From JACMRP01 sp047302465 (lineage in GTDB: Bacteria > Bdellovibrionota > Bdellovibrionia > Bdellovibrionales > Bdellovibrionaceae): a stretch of DNA of 64,000 nucleotides. Within the stretch, counting starts at the first letter, position 1, and each line of letters starts with the position of its first letter. The translations under genes and the position numbers were made by a program. Below the pieces are notes generated by a model that was not told where the DNA came from, did not search any database, and saw nothing but the letters and a program-made list of their open reading frames with translations. The stretch lies in the NCBI RefSeq assembly GCF_047302465.1, contig NZ_CP178621.1, forward strand, positions 496,001-560,000. The letters run 5' to 3'. Below are positions 49,757-58,852 of the stretch, one piece after another.

Positions 49757-51268
49757 ATGACAACGACTCAGAATCTGCATCCAGCGGAACGAATGGTAAT
49801 GCTGCGAGAAACTCTGGGACTTTCCCAACGGGAAATGGCCAAAGAATTTCACGTTACTAGCGGTGCAATCTCGCTGTGGGAGACGGGAACACGTCCCATT
49901 CCAGGGCCGATTTTGAAGTTGATTGAGCTTTATGAAAAGGCGTTGCCAACTACGGACAAAGGTCATTCAGCACCTAAAACAGAAAGTCTTCTGAAAGAAA
50001 TCAGGTCCTCCCTCAATGTCAAAGATTGTCCAGAAGCTCAAGAGGCTCTGAATCAAATCAAAAGTGGCGTTCAAGCGTACTTTGATGACTCTACTTCCAT
50101 GAATAATTTGAATGGGAAGTTGAAGCTGATTCTTGTGCAGAGACTTTTGAAATCCTTAAGGAATTCAAAAGGGGTCTCCGTAAAAATCGCACAGCTTGCA
50201 AGCTTTCTAGAAATGGGTTTGCCGCTAGAAGTCCGCAATGCTTTGGGGACATTGCAGTCACGAAGCCAGCCTAGCAAACCTGGTGCGGTAATAGAGCTGA
50301 TTGAAGAAGAATATGGTAAACCGCTCAAAGAAATTTTCTCTTACTGGCAAGAAAAGCCGATTGCGGTTACAAGTATTGGCCAGGTTCATTATGCAAAATT
50401 GCGTAGTGGAGAAGAGGTCGCGGTCAAAGTTCAACATCCTGAAATCCGTGAGATATTACAAAAACAGTTTCGTAATATTGAACTCTTGAAGACTCTCGGG
50501 TCTTTTTTTGGCAAAGATGATAATGGCATCGTCGAAGAGCTAAAACGAGTTCTCCTTCAAGAATGTGACTATCACTTTGAAGCCACAACCCAAGACAAAT
50601 TCAGGAATATTTGGTCTGAAGAATCAGGTGTGATTGTTCCCTATGTTTACCGTGATCTTGTGCGTGAGCGTGTGATGGTCACGGAATATATCAAGGGAGA
50701 AAGTTTTCACAGTTTTGTCGCTCGTGCGACTCAAAGTCAGCGAAACGCTGTCGCCGAAACTCTGTTTGATTGTCTCACCAAGGCCGCTTTTGGCTACGGT
50801 CTGACTTATACCGATCAACATCCAGATAACTTTTTATTCGCTGATGGCAAGGTTGTGGTCATGGATTTCGGTCGCGTGATCGAATATCCCGTGGATCGTC
50901 TAAAATTGGAATGTCACTTCTATCTTTTGATGATGAATAAAGACTATGAAAAGTGCCGCGATCTAGCCGCAAAACTTTTTGCCAAAGATGAACATGATTT
51001 CGACTTCGATGCGTTCTGGAATTTCTTACAGAAATCTCATCATCATTTGATGGTCGATGAGAAATTCAAAGTCTCACGAGAGTATGTACAAACCATCACT
51101 CGTGAAGGCCGTATTTTTTCAAAAAAACATCAACTCAAGATGAGCAAAGAAGCTTTTTGGGCCTATGTATTTGGTGCAAGTTCATGGGGCATTCTTGCGG
51201 CGCTTGAGGCCGAGACGAACTTCCGTCGTATCGCTTTGAGAAATACGAATCTCGGCACTCAATTATAA
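49757..51268 (+). CDS. XRE-type HTH fused to ABC1/UbiB family kinase (copy B)
   Basis: 503 residues, the same order as copy A: HTH at ~10-62 (MVMLRETLGLSQREMAKEFHVTSGAISLWETGTRPIP) and ABC1 kinase from ~120. K-x-G-Q is KIAQ (143-146). PIAVTSIGQVHYAKLRSGEEVAVK has the lysine at 224, and DFG is at 370-372. The catalytic loop reads YTDQHPDN instead of HADPHPGN; the aspartate and asparagine remain but two positions differ, so activity may be altered. It is transcribed divergently from copy A with 165 bases between. Confidence 0.85.
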   Translation: MTTTQNLHPAERMVMLRETLGLSQREMAKEFHVTSGAISLWETGTRPIPGPILKLIELYEKALPTTDKGHSAPKTESLLKEIRSSLNVKDCPEAQEALNQIKSGVQAYFDDSTSMNNLNGKLKLILVQRLLKSLRNSKGVSVKIAQLASFLEMGLPLEVRNALGTLQSRSQPSKPGAVIELIEEEYGKPLKEIFSYWQEKPIAVTSIGQVHYAKLRSGEEVAVKVQHPEIREILQKQFRNIELLKTLGSFFGKDDNGIVEELKRVLLQECDYHFEATTQDKFRNIWSEESGVIVPYVYRDLVRERVMVTEYIKGESFHSFVARATQSQRNAVAETLFDCLTKAAFGYGLTYTDQHPDNFLFADGKVVVMDFGRVIEYPVDRLKLECHFYLLMMNKDYEKCRDLAAKLFAKDEHDFDFDAFWNFLQKSHHHLMVDEKFKVSREYVQTITREGRIFSKKHQLKMSKEAFWAYVFGASSWGILAALEAETNFRRIALRNTNLGTQL

Positions 51269-51271
51269 TTC

Positions 51272-51372
51272 GAAGCTATCTCATAAAGCCAAATCCTTCG
51301 TTGCTCGTCGTCGCAGTACGCGATGTACAGCTTCCTCCTCACGCCTTGGCTTTGTCTTTATGAGATAACTTC
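51272..51372. repeat. 101-base inverted-repeat element downstream of the kinase gene
   Basis: GAAG-TATCTCATAA-AGCCAA on the left (51272-51292) pairs with TTGGCT-TTATGAGATA-CTTC on the right (51346-51372, with a six-base bulge). The middle holds a small hairpin TCGC/GCGA. It fills most of the 314-base gap and looks like a MITE- or REP-like hairpin repeat. A second hairpin GCTTAAAA/TTTTAAGC is at 51380-51402. No transposase is near. Confidence 0.6.
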
Positions 51373-51582
51373 TCGTCTGGCTTAAAAGCTTACTTTTTAA
51401 GCACAAAATCAAAGCGCTTACAGTGTTAGCAAATCCAAAGTTGTCTATGCGCGACAATGCATAATTTCGAGGCAACTAAGTCTGGTTTGAGACAACTTTT
51501 TTTGTTTTTCGTAATCAGTTCGTCAAGGTCCCTTAACCTAGTACGAGTGTTTCGCACAAAAAGTACGTTGTTGGAGGCCTTC

Positions 51583-51981
51583 TTGAATAGATGGATATAT
51601 CTTTTAGCTTGTCTTGTTATTGGCTTAGCTACGGTTTTCGCTTCGAACCTGTTGGCAAGAACAGATGCTCACGAAAATGCGAGCTCGCCTATTCATATTG
51701 ATAAGAAACCTGAGCAAGTACGCATCAAAAACATGCAAAAAATGATGGTCATGCAACAGCGTCAGCAAATGCAAACGGCGCTATTTAAAATGTACAGCGA
51801 GCGACAGAACATCAACGCGGCTTTAGAGACTCTAGAAAAGCGTCGTCTCAAATCGAAAGAGTTTTCCAGCCCTTCTTTTTCAAAGAATGCAGGCGAACAA
51901 GAAAAACATCTTAAAGAACGACTGCGTGTCCTAGTCACAGATATCAGCAGTTTTGAAAAACAATTAAGTACAAAAAATTAA
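51583..51981 (+). CDS. Membrane-anchored coiled-coil protein, unknown
   Basis: 132 residues from TTG 51583, chosen because GGAGG lies six bases before it and the product then begins with a normal anchor (WIYLLACLVIGLATVFASNLLA). The frame is open to 51457. The rest is helical and Gln/Lys/Glu-rich (MQKMMVMQQRQQMQTALFKMYSERQNINAALETLEKRRLKSKEF) and predicts a periplasmic coiled coil. No family recognised. The large lipoprotein gene follows 45 bases later, possibly cotranscribed. Confidence 0.65.
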   Translation: MNRWIYLLACLVIGLATVFASNLLARTDAHENASSPIHIDKKPEQVRIKNMQKMMVMQQRQQMQTALFKMYSERQNINAALETLEKRRLKSKEFSSPSFSKNAGEQEKHLKERLRVLVTDISSFEKQLSTKN

Positions 51982-52026
51982 TCAACGATTGAAACAACCA
52001 AACAAATCACGTGTAAGGAGAGTTGA

Positions 52027-54012
52027 ATGAAAAATGCATGGAAGAGCCTATTATTAGGCACATTGTTAACAAGTCTTGCGGCCTGCAGTGGCGGCGGAGG
52101 CAGCGGAGCAGGTGGTGGCGGATCGACATCTAGTGATCTAGTTATCGCTGGTAAGCTTGGCGCCACTTCAAGTGTTATGAGCAATAAAGCGACGGCTTCA
52201 GATGTAGGTAAATTTGGAACCTACGACGATTTGAAGTTCTACGTTACAGTTTATACCGATCCACCACAAATCAAGTCTGTGGCATTGGGATCGGATGGAT
52301 CGTTCTCGCTTTCATTCCCTGGTGCGAGTGGAAACGTTATCGCAGCTTCTTTCAAATCGATTTCTACGGGTATGGTAACGAACATCACTTTCGTGGATTC
52401 ATCTAAAAAATCGATCAGCACAGGTGCTGACGCTGAAATGGACAGCTACCCTTTGAAAGGATCTGTTAACTTCGGTACTTTGAATATCGCTGACGGTAAA
52501 GCAAGCATCGACGTAGTAACAGTCATTCCAGAAGCTAATAAAGACGAAGGCTCTGGTTCAGTGGCTGGTTATGACTTCAGTGGCACTTGGACAGCAGTTC
52601 CTTATTCGCTTCCACAAGCGCTTAAGGACGAAGGCTTCAGTACTGCGGAAGACCCAAATGGAACGCCTCCATTCTCTTGTGGAGATGAACCTTGTGTTCC
52701 AACTGGCATGTCACTCAGCTTTGTGAAAATCAGCGGTAAGGATTTTACAGCCGGTGCAGGTTGCACAGAGAACGATTGTAAAGCTGACGGTACAGAAGGA
52801 ACTGTAGGCACGAATAACAAATATGGTATTTCCATTTGGGAAGGTTCAGTTGCAAACGGTCAACCTCTTCATGCTTGCGGATACAAGACCGGTTTCACTG
52901 GTGATTCTGCGCGTTTCGGTGCGGGTATTCACATCCCGTCTGTAAGCATTGGCTCTCAAGCAATGACTTTGGCAGATTTCACTTTCGGATCTTTGAATGA
53001 CGGAACTGAAAATAGTGCGAACTCTGACAACCAACCCTGGATGAAGGACGACGCCCAAGCTCAATACCACGTTAGTAACTGTTACAGCCAATCTAAGACT
53101 GTGAATGGTACGGCAATGAATCTTTATGTTTGCCCTGCTACTGTTGCAGACAACGGCGTAGGTGGTACAAAGATCTATTGGGCTAACGAACAAAGCAGCG
53201 ACGGTGGTTGCTTGGAAGACACTACGAACAAACCAGTTCGTATGATGGATTGGTCTATTCAGCCAGACGGCAATACTTGCACGAACACTGCAGTAGCTGG
53301 TTTCGCTGGATTCAATCGTCATGAGTGTCACTACACGAATAAAGATCCAGATGGTTCTGGTCCTGCAACAGCAACTTCGTTCACGTGTAAGCACGGTAAC
53401 GGTGTTTATACTACAGCTGCTTTGTCAACTGAAGCGACGAACGTAGACTACGGTACTGGTACCGGCGCACCAGATTCATTCTTTGAGCCAACAGATCGCT
53501 GCGACAGCCTCGATTACAAAAACGAAGCAGACGCGACTTTGAAAGCTCAGAAGAAATTAGCAGTTTACCAATGTTATGCTCAGAACTACGACAAGCATGA
53601 TGGTAACGGTTGCGTGCGTGAATATCGCTTCAACTGGGGTGCTACAGATCCTGATCAATTCGTATTGAGCAACAACCGCGCTCGTCCAGCTAAAAACTTC
53701 CTTACTGACATCCTGACTTACTCAGCAGATGGCAACACGTTCTTCGTAAACAATATGGAACGTGAAACTGTCGCAATTAAAGCGGGTGAAACAGGCATGG
53801 AATTCTGCGAAATCGAGACCAGCACAAAAATCATCGGTAAAAAGATGAGTGCGACTCAACAACTGTTCACTCTCGTTGAATCCGGAACTCTCTTGAGTGC
53901 TGATAGAACTGCTTGCGTAGCTGCAGTGAACGGCGAAGACACTTGGGAAAACGGAAACTTGAGCTACAGAATCAAACAAGGCAACAAGTTAATGTTCCTA
54001 ATGAATAAGTAA
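52027..54012 (+). CDS. Large secreted lipoprotein, unknown
   Basis: 661 residues. Signal peptide with lipobox LAAC (cysteine ~20) followed by a Gly/Ser spacer (SGGGGSGAGGGGSTSS) that would hold the protein away from the membrane. The mature part has an even number of scattered cysteines (SCGDEPC, GCTENDCKADG, HACGYK, NGVYTT... ECHYTNKDPDGSG) and Thr/Gly/Asn-rich beta segments, typical of a surface or periplasmic protein. No known domain could be assigned. It has a strong terminator, so it is likely well expressed. Confidence 0.7.
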   Translation: MKNAWKSLLLGTLLTSLAACSGGGGSGAGGGGSTSSDLVIAGKLGATSSVMSNKATASDVGKFGTYDDLKFYVTVYTDPPQIKSVALGSDGSFSLSFPGASGNVIAASFKSISTGMVTNITFVDSSKKSISTGADAEMDSYPLKGSVNFGTLNIADGKASIDVVTVIPEANKDEGSGSVAGYDFSGTWTAVPYSLPQALKDEGFSTAEDPNGTPPFSCGDEPCVPTGMSLSFVKISGKDFTAGAGCTENDCKADGTEGTVGTNNKYGISIWEGSVANGQPLHACGYKTGFTGDSARFGAGIHIPSVSIGSQAMTLADFTFGSLNDGTENSANSDNQPWMKDDAQAQYHVSNCYSQSKTVNGTAMNLYVCPATVADNGVGGTKIYWANEQSSDGGCLEDTTNKPVRMMDWSIQPDGNTCTNTAVAGFAGFNRHECHYTNKDPDGSGPATATSFTCKHGNGVYTTAALSTEATNVDYGTGTGAPDSFFEPTDRCDSLDYKNEADATLKAQKKLAVYQCYAQNYDKHDGNGCVREYRFNWGATDPDQFVLSNNRARPAKNFLTDILTYSADGNTFFVNNMERETVAIKAGETGMEFCEIETSTKIIGKKMSATQQLFTLVESGTLLSADRTACVAAVNGEDTWENGNLSYRIKQGNKLMFLMNK

Positions 54013-54050
54013 TAGTTTCTTACTCCGCTTAAGTAAGAAGTGTGTTCTTA

Positions 54051-54081
54051 GGGCCTGGAGCCATCCTCCAGGTCCTTTTTT
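54051..54081 (+). terminator. Terminator of the 52027 lipoprotein gene
   Basis: A ten-pair stem 54051-54060 with 54066-54075 (one G-U) followed by six T. A weaker hairpin CTTACT/AAGTAAG precedes it. Confidence 0.88.
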
Positions 54082-55129
54082 ATTTGTACAAGTCACTCGC
54101 GAAGTAGCGGCGGCTTACGTGTCTCATCAAAACAACGATGACGGCAGCAACGGGAATCGCAAGAAGCATTCCGAAAAAGCCAAAGAGCTGGCCACCAGCT
54201 AGGATCGCAAAAATAACAGCGACTGGATGCAAACCGACTTTGTTGCCAACAAGGTAAGGCACTAAAACCCAGCCTTCGACGACTTGACCGATACCGAAAA
54301 CAGTCCAGACCCACACGACAGGCAACCATTCTTGAAATTGGAAAATGGCTGCGATCGTAGCGATCACGATTCCAATCGTGAAACCAAAATAAGGAATGAT
54401 ACTTCCTAAACCAGCGATAAGACCCACGACAAACGCAATATCAAGACCGACAACCTTAAGACCCAAAGAGTAAACGATACTCAAACAGATCATCACAAGG
54501 AATTGCCCGCGCAAGAAAGCACTCAAAACGTCGTCACACTCTTTGACCAAACCCATAACAGTGCCTTCGATTTGGCGAGGAAGAAGTGTTTGAATATGAC
54601 TGACGAGTTTAGGCCAATCGAGCAACAAATAAAAAGTCAGTACGGGAATCAGTGCGAGACTCGCCAAGAAACCAACGATGTTCATTCCTGAAGCGGCGAT
54701 TTTAGAAATAACCTGTCCAGCCATGCTGCCGGCTTGTTGCCACGAGCTGCCGATGAGTTCGTTGATTTCACTCATATCCAGATGTTTCAGATCAATTTGA
54801 AAAGTCTCTTGAATCCATGGCAGAGCCTGAGTGTTGAGCCAACGGACGAAATCAGGAGTTTTTGTATTCAAATAAATGATTTGGTTTTTAATTCCAGGAA
54901 TCAAAATCCCAATCACTCCCAGGAAAAACAAAGTGATTACGAAAAAGACGATTGCAACAGAAAGCACGCGCGGAATTTTCCAGCCGCAAAGACGGTCCAC
55001 CAAAGGACTGCCAAGATACGCCAAAAGAAAAGCCGCCAAAAAGGGCATCAAAATCGGTGCTAAAAGATAAAACAATCCGCCAACAGCCGCAATGAGCACC
55101 AAAGTCATCCACTTCTGTGAATCGGTCAT
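54080..55129 (-). CDS. AI-2E family transporter / PerM-like permease
   Basis: 349 residues with about eight membrane helices. PerM/YdgG family pattern: LLAPILMPFLAAFLLAYLGSPLVDRLCG near the start, GLIAGLGSIIPYFGFTIGIVIATIAAIFQF and GQVVEGWVLVPYLVGNKVGLHPVAVIFAILAGGQLFGFFGMLLAIPVAAVIVVL toward the end. Substrate cannot be read. Overlaps the cysteine-cluster gene by ATGA. Confidence 0.93.
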   Translation of the reverse strand: MTDSQKWMTLVLIAAVGGLFYLLAPILMPFLAAFLLAYLGSPLVDRLCGWKIPRVLSVAIVFFVITLFFLGVIGILIPGIKNQIIYLNTKTPDFVRWLNTQALPWIQETFQIDLKHLDMSEINELIGSSWQQAGSMAGQVISKIAASGMNIVGFLASLALIPVLTFYLLLDWPKLVSHIQTLLPRQIEGTVMGLVKECDDVLSAFLRGQFLVMICLSIVYSLGLKVVGLDIAFVVGLIAGLGSIIPYFGFTIGIVIATIAAIFQFQEWLPVVWVWTVFGIGQVVEGWVLVPYLVGNKVGLHPVAVIFAILAGGQLFGFFGMLLAIPVAAVIVVLMRHVSRRYFASDLYK

Positions 55130-55572
55130 TTGCCAAATCCTTTTTCGCTCTTGATTTGCTCGTTCAGAATCTTTTCGATTTCTTCGCCGCTATAGACTTT
55201 TCCTTTGCCGACTCCGGGACAGAAATCCACGACGTCTTTTTTCCAAGACTTAGCATCCATCACTTCGGGCCAGAAAGGCCATGTTCGGCATTGAGTAGGG
55301 CGACCTTCATAGATTCCGCAACGTTTGCCGTCTAAGAACGTGCAATCTGGTTTGCCTTTTTCTTCGATGAGGTGATAGACCCCGCCGGTTTTCTCGCAAT
55401 ATTTCTTTGTAAACTCGCCGGTGCGCATTTTCAGCACCTTGGCCATGCGTTTACGATCTTCCAAAGTCAAAAAGACGAAACCGAATTCCCCATGCGATGT
55501 ACAGCACTGGCCCGAGCCCTGACATTGAAATTGGACTCCGGCTCTCCACCATTCATTACCTTTAGTTTCCAT
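55126..55572 (-). CDS. YkgJ-type cysteine cluster (zinc/iron) protein
   Basis: 148 residues. Cysteines in FQCQGSGQCCTSHG, KYCEKTGGVYH, KPDCTFLDGKRCGIYEGRPTQCRTWPFWPEV and DFCPGVGKG are the YkgJ/Fe-S-type cluster of unknown function. The ATG at 55572 has GAGGAAA upstream and is preferred to the ATG at 55587. Middle gene of a thioesterase-YkgJ-permease operon. Confidence 0.85.
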   Translation of the reverse strand: METKGNEWWRAGVQFQCQGSGQCCTSHGEFGFVFLTLEDRKRMAKVLKMRTGEFTKKYCEKTGGVYHLIEEKGKPDCTFLDGKRCGIYEGRPTQCRTWPFWPEVMDAKSWKKDVVDFCPGVGKGKVYSGEEIEKILNEQIKSEKGFGK

Positions 55573-55987
55573 GATTTTCCTCAACATAGGGGGTCAGGCG
55601 TTTTTTCATTACTTCAGGCAGTGCCATTTTCTGCTGGGTTTTAGGATCCAAAACAGTATGGACCATATAAACCGTCGAGTGTAAGCGATCATTTTGAGTG
55701 AAGTCATATTTCATCTTGAAAGACGTGGTTCCAAGGCTGGCTACCACGGCAGTCACATCATAGGTTTGTCCCGGAACAAAAGGGGCCTTAAAATCGGCTT
55801 CGGCATGACGAATCGGGATGAGGTGGTCGTTTTTACTAAACCACTCTGCATAGCGATAGCCAGCGGACACAATAAACTCCTCAAAAGCGTCGTGAGCAAG
55901 GCTAAAAACATTCGCAAAGTACATGATTTGGGCCGGATCTGCGTCACGGAACTTAATGCGGGTTTGGGTCTTGAATTTTACGCTCAT
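55562..55987 (-). CDS. Acyl-CoA thioesterase, YbgC/4HBT hotdog fold
   Basis: 141 residues from ATG 55987 (frame open to 56023). The hotdog active site shows FRDADPAQIMYFANVFSLAHDAFEEFI, with aspartate in DPAQIMY as in the YbgC/FadM type. Hydrolyses acyl-CoA or a similar thioester in the cytoplasm; the tail is usual length. It starts the minus-strand operon and overlaps the next gene by 11 bases. Confidence 0.88.
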   Translation of the reverse strand: MSVKFKTQTRIKFRDADPAQIMYFANVFSLAHDAFEEFIVSAGYRYAEWFSKNDHLIPIRHAEADFKAPFVPGQTYDVTAVVASLGTTSFKMKYDFTQNDRLHSTVYMVHTVLDPKTQQKMALPEVMKKRLTPYVEENHGN

Positions 55988-56088
55988 TTTTAACTTGTAA
56001 GATGAAGGACTCCTTGACAGCAAGCATATAAATTTGAAATCTTACGGGCCTTTAAACGGCCCTCATCTCGCTCAGTCAGGAGACTATT

Positions 56089-57045
56089 TTGCAGCGCAAT
56101 GTCATAGATCTAAAAGTCTACGATTCTAAGGATTTTCCGGCCTATTTGCCAAAACTGAACTCACTTTACGATGATTTGTTCAACGGCGGTAAAGGCTTTC
56201 GCGCCAAAATGATTTGGATGATGAGTGATTCTTTGTCGCTCAATTCAAAAACCGAGCTTCTATTGGCTCAAACCATCGAGTTCATCCATAACGCCTCTCT
56301 TTTGCATGATGACTTGGTGGACCGCTCGCATCTTCGCCGTGGCAAACCAACGGCATGGTTGAAATATACGCCAGAGTACGCCGTTTTGGCCGGCGACTAT
56401 TTGCTTGCGCGTGTGATGGTGAATCTTTCTAGTCACGGCAATATCAAGCTTGTTCATTACACTTCCGAAGTGATCTCGGATCTTTTGGAAGGGGAATGGT
56501 TGCAGGACTCGGTTGTCGGCGACTTCTTCGTGACCTTGGATCAACTCGATCGCATTCACAATTTGAAAACAGCGTCTTTGTTCAAGTGGTGTTTGCGCGC
56601 GCCGTTTATCGCTCTTGAGCGTTACGACGAAGAACTTCATCGCATCTTGGAAGAGATGGGCACGATTCTAGGACAGCTGTTCCAGCGCAGTGACGACTTG
56701 CTGGATTACGACGTTCGTAATTTTGAGGGCAAAGCGATTCTGGGCGATTTGAAATCCGGCTATTTGAATTCTTTCGGAGCTTTTGTTTGCGAAGGTTTAA
56801 GCCGTCAACAAATCGATCAAGTGGTACGCTCGAAAGATCTTGAGAGCTTCTACAACAGCGTCGGCGGTAAAAGTGCCTTTGATGCTAAATTGAAAGCCTT
56901 CGATGAAACGAACGAAAAATTGATTCGTTTGTACTTCCATCACATGGATCGCTTGAAAGTTTACCTGAAGCCAGGTGAAGAAAAACTTCTTACTTATTTG
57001 AATCCACTTACGGACCTTCTCTATTGGAGAAAGAAAAACTCGTGA
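56089..57045 (+). CDS. Polyprenyl diphosphate synthase (octaprenyl/heptaprenyl type)
   Basis: 318 residues, TTG start with CAGGAGA seven bases upstream. Chain-lengthening enzyme for the quinone side chain. First aspartate motif in LLHDDLVDRSHLRRGKP (D-D-x-x-D), second in QRSDDLLDYD. The enzyme length is normal. It is the first gene of an operon with a UbiA-type prenyltransferase, RsmJ and a membrane protein. Confidence 0.93.
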   Translation: MQRNVIDLKVYDSKDFPAYLPKLNSLYDDLFNGGKGFRAKMIWMMSDSLSLNSKTELLLAQTIEFIHNASLLHDDLVDRSHLRRGKPTAWLKYTPEYAVLAGDYLLARVMVNLSSHGNIKLVHYTSEVISDLLEGEWLQDSVVGDFFVTLDQLDRIHNLKTASLFKWCLRAPFIALERYDEELHRILEEMGTILGQLFQRSDDLLDYDVRNFEGKAILGDLKSGYLNSFGAFVCEGLSRQQIDQVVRSKDLESFYNSVGGKSAFDAKLKAFDETNEKLIRLYFHHMDRLKVYLKPGEEKLLTYLNPLTDLLYWRKKNS

Positions 57046-58127
57046 GTGATGTAGTAACGCTCTCTAAAAGCTCTCCTGAATTTGAGTCTTATCTTTTGGG
57101 CACGTTCTCAAAAGACAAGAGAGCTTTGCCTGTGCGCACTTTGAATGCGAATTCATTGCAAGAGACCGTGACCTTTGAAATCAAACCGGTCAGCGAGATT
57201 GAACGTCCCTCTTTGCCGGTGCTTCTTTTGTACCTTCTTAAAGTCCGTGCGTTCATTCTTGTGCTTTTCCCAATGTATTTGATTTTGGTAAAGAACACGG
57301 CGGATAAAACCATCCACGATCCACTCGTGGTTGTTTTGAGTACTTTGGGTATTCTTTTTTCTTACATCGCTGTGAATCTGCGTAATGACTTCACTGATCA
57401 CATGAAAGGCTTGGATCGTATCAATCCAAAAGCCGGCAGTCGCGTGATTCAGCGTGGCTGGATGACAGCAGCGCAAGTACGCTCTTGGGCGAACTTCTTT
57501 GTGTTTTTAGCTCTGGTCGCGGCTGGTATGGTGATCTTTGCCTTCCCTGTCGTAGTCGGCGTAGTCATGCTGACAGTGCTTGTAGGTGTGTGGGCGCAGT
57601 TTCTGAAAAAAGGCTCGTTCAAGTATCAACGAGGCGGAGAAATTTTTGTTTTCTTGCTTTTAGGTCCGTTGCTGACGACGGGATATCATATTTCCATCGC
57701 GGGCTCTTGGGATATGGAGTCTCTGTTTTTGGGTGTTATGTGGGGATGGCTTGTGGTCTTCCTTCAGCACATCAAAAATTTTGAATTTATTATGATTAAC
57801 TCGCAAGCTGGTTTCCACAACACTGTGACCTGGCTTGGTTTTGATAAAGCCAAAACGATGTTGAAGTGGTGGTGGCTTGCTTTTCTAGGAATGTTCTTGC
57901 TGTATCATCTTCGTTACGCTGGCGATTTCTGGACATGGTTCTTGGGCTCTGTCATCGCGTTTTGTGCATTTCCTTTCTTTATCGCTATCAATCACTTGCA
58001 AAGCCCGGTGGGTTCCGACTTAGTTCGCGTTCGTCGTCGTGGTTATAATCTGGTTTTGGTGACGATCTTCCTGTGGGCACTTGAAAATATTTGGTACTGG
58101 GCTCAGTGGCAGGCATGGGGATTCTAG
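57042..58127 (+). CDS. UbiA/MenA-like membrane prenyltransferase
   Basis: 361 residues from GTG 57042 overlapping the previous stop (GTGA). About nine membrane helices. NLRNDFTDHMKGLDRINPKAGSRVIQRG corresponds to the N-D-x-x-D...G-x-D...G-x-R motif of MenA/UbiA, after an unusual N-terminal ~45-residue polar extension (TLSKSSPEFESYLLGTFSKDKRALPVR). The second motif is weaker. Together with the polyprenyl synthase upstream it suggests a second quinone or prenylated-lipid pathway, separate from the menA at 36789. Confidence 0.78.
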   Translation: MSDVVTLSKSSPEFESYLLGTFSKDKRALPVRTLNANSLQETVTFEIKPVSEIERPSLPVLLLYLLKVRAFILVLFPMYLILVKNTADKTIHDPLVVVLSTLGILFSYIAVNLRNDFTDHMKGLDRINPKAGSRVIQRGWMTAAQVRSWANFFVFLALVAAGMVIFAFPVVVGVVMLTVLVGVWAQFLKKGSFKYQRGGEIFVFLLLGPLLTTGYHISIAGSWDMESLFLGVMWGWLVVFLQHIKNFEFIMINSQAGFHNTVTWLGFDKAKTMLKWWWLAFLGMFLLYHLRYAGDFWTWFLGSVIAFCAFPFFIAINHLQSPVGSDLVRVRRRGYNLVLVTIFLWALENIWYWAQWQAWGF

Positions 58128-58852
58128 CCTGTCTTACTTTTCAAGAACAGGGTCTGTCTGCTAAAGCCCAAGAGCTTGCGAGCTTTTTACAAATTCCCGT
58201 GAATCCGGAAAATCCACAGAGTTTTACATTTCATTTAGAACTTACTTTTGCGGGTCTTCGCCTATTAGATTCTCAAGAGCGTGCTTTAGAAATCGATTTT
58301 CTAAAAGACCATTTGAATTATCAACGCCGTGGCTTGCGTGGAAAAAACGAGCTTTTGGCAAAGGCATTGGGCTACTCTAAGGGAGTGCGTAAAGTTCTGG
58401 ATTTGTCTGCTGGGCTTGGAATCGATGCTGTCTTTATGACTCAACTTGGTTTTCAAGTGACTTCTGTTGAGAGATCTCGTTTGCTTTTCGTACTTCTTGA
58501 TGAAGCTTTGAAGCGATCAGAGGAACTTCAGCCGAAGCTTCAGTTTATTTGCGCTGATAGTTTTGAATATTTACAGTCTCAGACAAGCTCTCGGGATATC
58601 GAGGCTATTTACTTTGATCCTATGTATCCACACAAAAAGAAAACCGCTTTGCCGAAGCAAGAAATGGTGGTTTTCCGTGAACTTGTTGGCAATGATGAAG
58701 ATGCCAGCCGAGTTTTGGAAGAGGCATTGAAGTGGCCTGTGAGCCGCGTGGTCGTGAAACGCCCGTTGGGAGCCGAAGAACTGCTTCCTGGAGTAAGACA
58801 TTCTTTCGAGGGCAAAGTTGTTCGTTACGATGTGTATATGAGGTCGTTATGA
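58115..58852 (+). CDS. rsmJ: 16S rRNA (guanine(1516)-N(2))-methyltransferase RsmJ-like
   Basis: 245 residues from ATG 58115, overlapping the previous gene by 13 bases (the frame is open to 58091). Class I SAM fold: LSAGLGIDAVFMTQLGFQVTSVERS is motif I, and IYFDPMYPHKKKTALPKQEM is the catalytic D-P-M-Y/F-P-x-K-x-x-S/T-A motif typical of RsmJ. Modifies 16S rRNA. Confidence 0.9.
   Translation: MGILACLTFQEQGLSAKAQELASFLQIPVNPENPQSFTFHLELTFAGLRLLDSQERALEIDFLKDHLNYQRRGLRGKNELLAKALGYSKGVRKVLDLSAGLGIDAVFMTQLGFQVTSVERSRLLFVLLDEALKRSEELQPKLQFICADSFEYLQSQTSSRDIEAIYFDPMYPHKKKTALPKQEMVVFRELVGNDEDASRVLEEALKWPVSRVVVKRPLGAEELLPGVRHSFEGKVVRYDVYMRSL

Noticed and set aside
49666..49860. 64-residue frame overlapping the start of the second kinase gene
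   Set aside because: Overlaps the HTH coding start in another frame; no independent evidence.
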